Below the pieces are notes generated by a model. The model was not told the origin of the DNA, searched no databases, and worked only from the letters and a program-made list of their open reading frames with translations. 9,227 nucleotides of DNA from the NCBI GenBank assembly GCA_017520365.1, contig JAFXFQ010000153.1, positions 1 through 9,227 of the forward strand, in the 5' to 3' direction. Source of the DNA: Clostridia bacterium (lineage in GTDB: Bacteria > Bacillota > Clostridia > Oscillospirales > CAG-272). This document shows positions 5,749 to 9,227 of the stretch, in pieces (within the stretch, counting starts at the first letter, position 1; each line of letters opens with the position of its first letter). The position numbers were made by a program, and so were the translations under genes.

Positions 5749-8700
5749 ATGTTAAAAAAGCTTACCTGTACTATACTGACACTGCTTATGCTCCTCCCTC
5801 TCGTGCCACTGCTTGTCACAAGAGCTGAGGGAGCCGACGTTACCATAGACGACATAATCGCCTCTGCCGCCCCAATCATCAGAGAGAACGAGGGCCACTA
5901 CCACTCCGTTAACGCAAACGACAACGGAGCTCTCAGCATAGGCTGGATCCAGTGGCACGCAAACCGTGCTCTCAGCCTGCTTAGAACCATTGTAAACGCT
6001 AATCCCACACAGGCTAAGGATATTTTGGGAGACAGCCTTTACAACGAAATACTGACGGCTCAAAGCTGGTCCACCCGCACCCTCAACGAGGATGAGGCAA
6101 GGAGAGTTTCCTCCCTCATCTCCACCGAGGAGGGCAAAAAGGCACAGGACGATCTTGCCGCCACAGACATCTTCTCATACGTGAACCACGCAATGGCTCT
6201 CGGCATCACCGATCCCTCCGCCCTCGTTTACTACTCCGATATTGAAAATCAGTGCGGTCAAGGCGGTGCAAAACGTGTGGCCAATGCAGCGGCCGAGCTG
6301 GCAGGCTCCTTCGAAGGAATCACTCTCGACATACTTTACAGAGCGGCTCTTAGCGACTCCATTGCGGGAAGATACGCCACAAGACGACAGAAGACCTACA
6401 ACAACTGTCTGCTTCTCGACTGGTCAGTTATAGGAACGGACCTTGAGGTATGGGACATCAAGGTATCAAGAAACGTAAGAAAGACCGCTGATACCTCAAG
6501 CGAGCTGGTGACAAGCCTTGCCAAAGGCACAAAGGTCATCATCAGCGAAAAGGTTTATTTCAACGGCGAGACCCGCGGCAGGACAAGCATGGGCTGGATC
6601 ACTCTTGACAGCGAATCCTGCACCCTCAACGAGCAGCTTTCCGGAGGCACCGTTCCCGCCCCCGTTATCTTTGACCTGAAGGGCGGCACCTACAGCGGTG
6701 CGGCCAAGGCAAAAAGGACCGCCAACGGCTTCAACACCTCCCGCGGTAAGGATCAGCTCATTGTTTACAATTCAAGCTATGCCTACAAGACCACCCCGAC
6801 CAACGCATACGGTGCAGAGGTCACTGTTGACAAAAGCGGTGTTGTCATTTCAGACCCTGTATACGGCACCTGCAAAACAACTATCCCGGACAAGGGATTC
6901 GTCATATCCGCCATCGGCTCAAGCTACGAATGGCTTTCAAAAAACGTAAAGCGCGGAAACTACGTTATCTACGATGCCGAAAGAAGCGCGGTGTACGTTT
7001 ACGAAAGCTACAGCTCCTACACAAGCACAAAAAAGGCTTCGGGCACTGCCACCTCTCTGAACACTCCCCGCGGCTCAAACGCCCTCGTGATTTATGACAA
7101 AAGCTACGGCTACAGCGCACCTCAGACCAACCCATACGGCGCGGAGGCCGCAGTGGACAGCACAGGAAAGGTCATTTCCGCCCCTGACTACGGCACCTGC
7201 AAGACCCCTATCCCTGCAGGCGGCCTCGTTATCTCAGGAATCGGAAGCGGCTACGAGTGGCTCCGGCAGAGCGTCAGCGCAGGCAACTACGTTCACGTAG
7301 ACAAGGCATCTCTTTCCATTACCGTTTACGAAAGCTACGATTCTTATCTCTCCGGCACGAAAACTGCCGAAAAGGGCAAAAAATACGGCTCTCTTCCCGT
7401 CCCTTCCATGGCTGAATCGGAATTCGCAGGCTGGAGAATCTCGGGCACCAACACCGTTATCACTGAGAACACCACCTGCATTTCGCCCTACACTATCATA
7501 CTCAGAGCCACTTGGGCATCATTTGAAGGCTACCCCGTTGCATACAACACTGACGGCGGAAGCTTTTCAGGCATCAAAACGGGAATGGCAAGTGGTCTGA
7601 ACATCTCCCGCCCCGCAAACTCTCTTATCGTATACGACTCATCCTACGCTCTTTCCGCTCCCCAGACAAACAAATACGGTGCGGAAATCGCCGTTGACAA
7701 AAACGGCTCCGTGCTGTCGGATCCCAAATACGGCACCTGCAAGACACCCATCCCCGCAGGCGGCTTCGTTATCTCAGGTATCGGAAGCGGCTACGAATGG
7801 CTGAGGGCAAACATAACAAAGTCAAACTACGTTTCCTATGATAAGGCCTCCGGAGTTATCACGGTTTACAAGAACGAGGCTACCTACAAGGCAATAAACA
7901 AAAAAATTCTCCCGGGGGCTGAAGTGGGCACTCTCCCGGAGGTGACCAGGACCTACCACAGTTTCGTGGGCTGGTACACCGCCTCCGGTGTTAAGGTAAC
8001 TGAAAGCTACGTTATGCCCCCTGAGGGTATATCACTCACCGCAAAATGGGAGGTTCTCCCCGGAGACCTTTACTTCAATGCTGACGGCGGACAGACAGAG
8101 GGACTCGTCGCCTCGATGAAGCTTTCGGGAACAGATATTCCGAGAGGCTCAAACGCCCTCGTTTTGTACAAAGACAAGGCCTCAACGGGGACAAACGTTT
8201 ACGGCTACGAGGCGGTCATTGCCAAGGACGGCACCGTTCTTGCAGTATATCCATACGGTTGCGGCAATGCGAAGATCCCTTCAGAGGGATATATTCTTTC
8301 GGGCCACGGAAGTGCCGGTACGATGATACATGAGCAACTGAAAAGGGGCCGTTACTTGGTCATTGAAAACGACACCGTTTACGTTTGGGAAAGTGCTTAT
8401 GCATACACGGCAAGCAAAACTACCACCGTAAAGTTCGGTGAAAAATACGGTGCTCTCCCCACGGCTGCCCGCGAGGGATACTTGTTCAAGGGCTGGAAGG
8501 ATCCCAACGGAACCACAGTATCCGAGGGTAGTACCGTCGGCCTTTACGGCGACATTACTCTCACCGCCGTATGGGAAAAGCTTTGCACCGTTACATTTGA
8601 TGCAGGAAACGGAGGCGTTGTTTCCTCAGGAGCATCGGCAAAAGCAAGCGGTATAAACATCCACCGCTCCACCAATGCTCTCGTAATATATGCCGGAAAA

Positions 8701-9227
8701 GTCTCCACAGGCACGAACATATACGGCACCGAGGCCGTTATAGATAAAGACGGCACGGTCATTACGGTATACTCATCAGGAAAGGGTAATGCCCCCATCC
8801 CCGAGGGCTGTATCGTTCTTTCGGGCCACGGCACCATGAGCACCTGGATACAGAACAATCTGAAAGCGGGAGACTACGTGACCGTGAACGGCTTTAACGT
8901 ATCGGCTTACGAAAGCCGCGCCGCCTTTGATGCCGCAGACGGCAAAATGCACGTAAAGAGCGGATCACCATTAGGTGCCCTTCCCTCAGCCACCCTCTCA
9001 AGCCACTCCCTTGACGGCTGGTTCTCGGGAAGCACGAAATACGCAAAGGACAACATCATAACCTCCGATATCACCCTCAGCGCAAAATGGATACGCATCA
9101 AGACTGAAGCGATCTACGACACAATGGGCGGCAGCTTTGACACGAGCTGCTCCACCTTCAAGATCTCCGCCGTAAACTCCTCCCGCCCCGCAAACTCGAT
9201 TGCGCTATACGATTCGGGCTACAGGTA
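5749..9227 (+). CDS. Large secreted multi-repeat protein with lysozyme-like N-terminal domain (3' end outside the window)
   Basis: One uninterrupted frame of 1159 codons, still open at the window edge. ATG follows AAAGGA (5736-5741). Residues 1-26 are a signal peptide (KK, hydrophobic core, VTRA cleavage site). About 30-225 is a probable peptidoglycan-active, lysozyme-like domain with R45-E46-N47-E48-G49, then N57-D58-N59-G60 and G65-W66-I67-Q68-W69-H70; E46 or E48 is the likely acid. About 232-295 resembles an SH3b wall-binding domain. From 306 come ~120-residue units U1 (306-424), U2 (425-537), U3 (594-713), U4 (769-890), U5 (945-1062) and the start of U6 (1116 on). Flg_new/InlB-like repeats (GW...LTAxW) lie at about 540-590, 717-768, 891-944 and 1066-1115. 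Units share a (N/R)AL(I/V)(V/I)Y...T.TN.YG.E motif and an IP.GG.(V/I)(I/L)SG.G motif. The product is probably an exported wall-associated hydrolase or adhesin. No anchor is visible because the C-terminus is missing. Confidence 0.88.
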   Translation, partial: MLKKLTCTILTLLMLLPLVPLLVTRAEGADVTIDDIIASAAPIIRENEGHYHSVNANDNGALSIGWIQWHANRALSLLRTIVNANPTQAKDILGDSLYNEILTAQSWSTRTLNEDEARRVSSLISTEEGKKAQDDLAATDIFSYVNHAMALGITDPSALVYYSDIENQCGQGGAKRVANAAAELAGSFEGITLDILYRAALSDSIAGRYATRRQKTYNNCLLLDWSVIGTDLEVWDIKVSRNVRKTADTSSELVTSLAKGTKVIISEKVYFNGETRGRTSMGWITLDSESCTLNEQLSGGTVPAPVIFDLKGGTYSGAAKAKRTANGFNTSRGKDQLIVYNSSYAYKTTPTNAYGAEVTVDKSGVVISDPVYGTCKTTIPDKGFVISAIGSSYEWLSKNVKRGNYVIYDAERSAVYVYESYSSYTSTKKASGTATSLNTPRGSNALVIYDKSYGYSAPQTNPYGAEAAVDSTGKVISAPDYGTCKTPIPAGGLVISGIGSGYEWLRQSVSAGNYVHVDKASLSITVYESYDSYLSGTKTAEKGKKYGSLPVPSMAESEFAGWRISGTNTVITENTTCISPYTIILRATWASFEGYPVAYNTDGGSFSGIKTGMASGLNISRPANSLIVYDSSYALSAPQTNKYGAEIAVDKNGSVLSDPKYGTCKTPIPAGGFVISGIGSGYEWLRANITKSNYVSYDKASGVITVYKNEATYKAINKKILPGAEVGTLPEVTRTYHSFVGWYTASGVKVTESYVMPPEGISLTAKWEVLPGDLYFNADGGQTEGLVASMKLSGTDIPRGSNALVLYKDKASTGTNVYGYEAVIAKDGTVLAVYPYGCGNAKIPSEGYILSGHGSAGTMIHEQLKRGRYLVIENDTVYVWESAYAYTASKTTTVKFGEKYGALPTAAREGYLFKGWKDPNGTTVSEGSTVGLYGDITLTAVWEKLCTVTFDAGNGGVVSSGASAKASGINIHRSTNALVIYAGKVSTGTNIYGTEAVIDKDGTVITVYSSGKGNAPIPEGCIVLSGHGTMSTWIQNNLKAGDYVTVNGFNVSAYESRAAFDAADGKMHVKSGSPLGALPSATLSSHSLDGWFSGSTKYAKDNIITSDITLSAKWIRIKTEAIYDTMGGSFDTSCSTFKISAVNSSRPANSIALYDSGYR
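7189..7260 (+). repeat. Near-identical segment of unit U2 (copy 1)
   Basis: This 72-base stretch differs from 7729-7800 at six positions, five of them silent third-codon changes. The copies are exactly 540 bases (180 codons) apart. It encodes YGTCKTPIPAGGLVISGIG and the following GYEW. The pair marks a recent duplication, or conversion, inside the large gene. Confidence 0.9.
7729..7800 (+). repeat. Near-identical segment of unit U3 (copy 2)
   Basis: Partner of 7189-7260, with one amino-acid difference (Leu to Phe) and otherwise silent changes. A separate 17-base identity links U3 to the truncated U6: TCCCGCCCCGCAAACTC at 7606-7622 and again at 9181-9197. Confidence 0.9.

Noticed and set aside
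6242..8656. Short plus-strand ORFs at 6242, 6698, 7094 and 8438
   Set aside because: They lie in alternative frames inside the continuous 5749-9227 frame and have Thr/Pro/Arg-rich out-of-frame composition.

Overview
The window looks like chromosomal DNA of a low-to-moderate GC Firmicute, most likely a gut or rumen clostridium of the Oscillospiraceae/Ruminococcus type. This rests on AGGAGG-type ribosome binding sites, consensus sigma-A promoters, AT-rich spacers, and the order rpmG-secE-nusG-rplK-rplA with a zinc-type L33. The species cannot be fixed from sequence alone.

Layout. Bases 1-280 are non-coding, with small hairpins and a promoter for a plus-strand NCS2 purine-base permease (281-1645), which ends at a strong terminator (1741-1771). 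Bases 1646-2157 lack a large gene. They hold three degenerate copies of a roughly 40-bp repeat, a hairpin that could hide a ribosome binding site, and a possible 42-residue small ORF (1874-2002). Two unrecognised plus-strand genes follow: a 241-residue protein with a CxxC...CxxC zinc-ribbon-like head (2158-2883) and a 97-residue membrane protein (2919-3212). A bidirectional terminator (3226-3252) separates them from the minus-strand operon.

The minus-strand operon reads right to left: rpmG (L33), secE, nusG, rplK (L11), rplA (L1). It starts at a perfect consensus promoter (5584-5612). Each stop codon lies close to or overlaps the next ribosome binding site, except for a 96-bp structured spacer between nusG and rplK that is a candidate L1 autoregulatory site. 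The operon ends after rplA, so the rplJ-rplL genes that commonly follow are absent here.

Divergent from that operon, a second perfect consensus promoter (5674-5702) drives a very large open frame from 5749 to the window end (1159 codons, no stop). It encodes a secreted protein with a signal peptide, a probable lysozyme-like N-terminal domain, an SH3b-like domain, and at least six copies of a roughly 120-residue unit interleaved with four Flg_new/InlB-type repeats. This repetitive surface or secreted protein and the repeat-rich spacer at 1815-2114 are the most unusual parts of the window.
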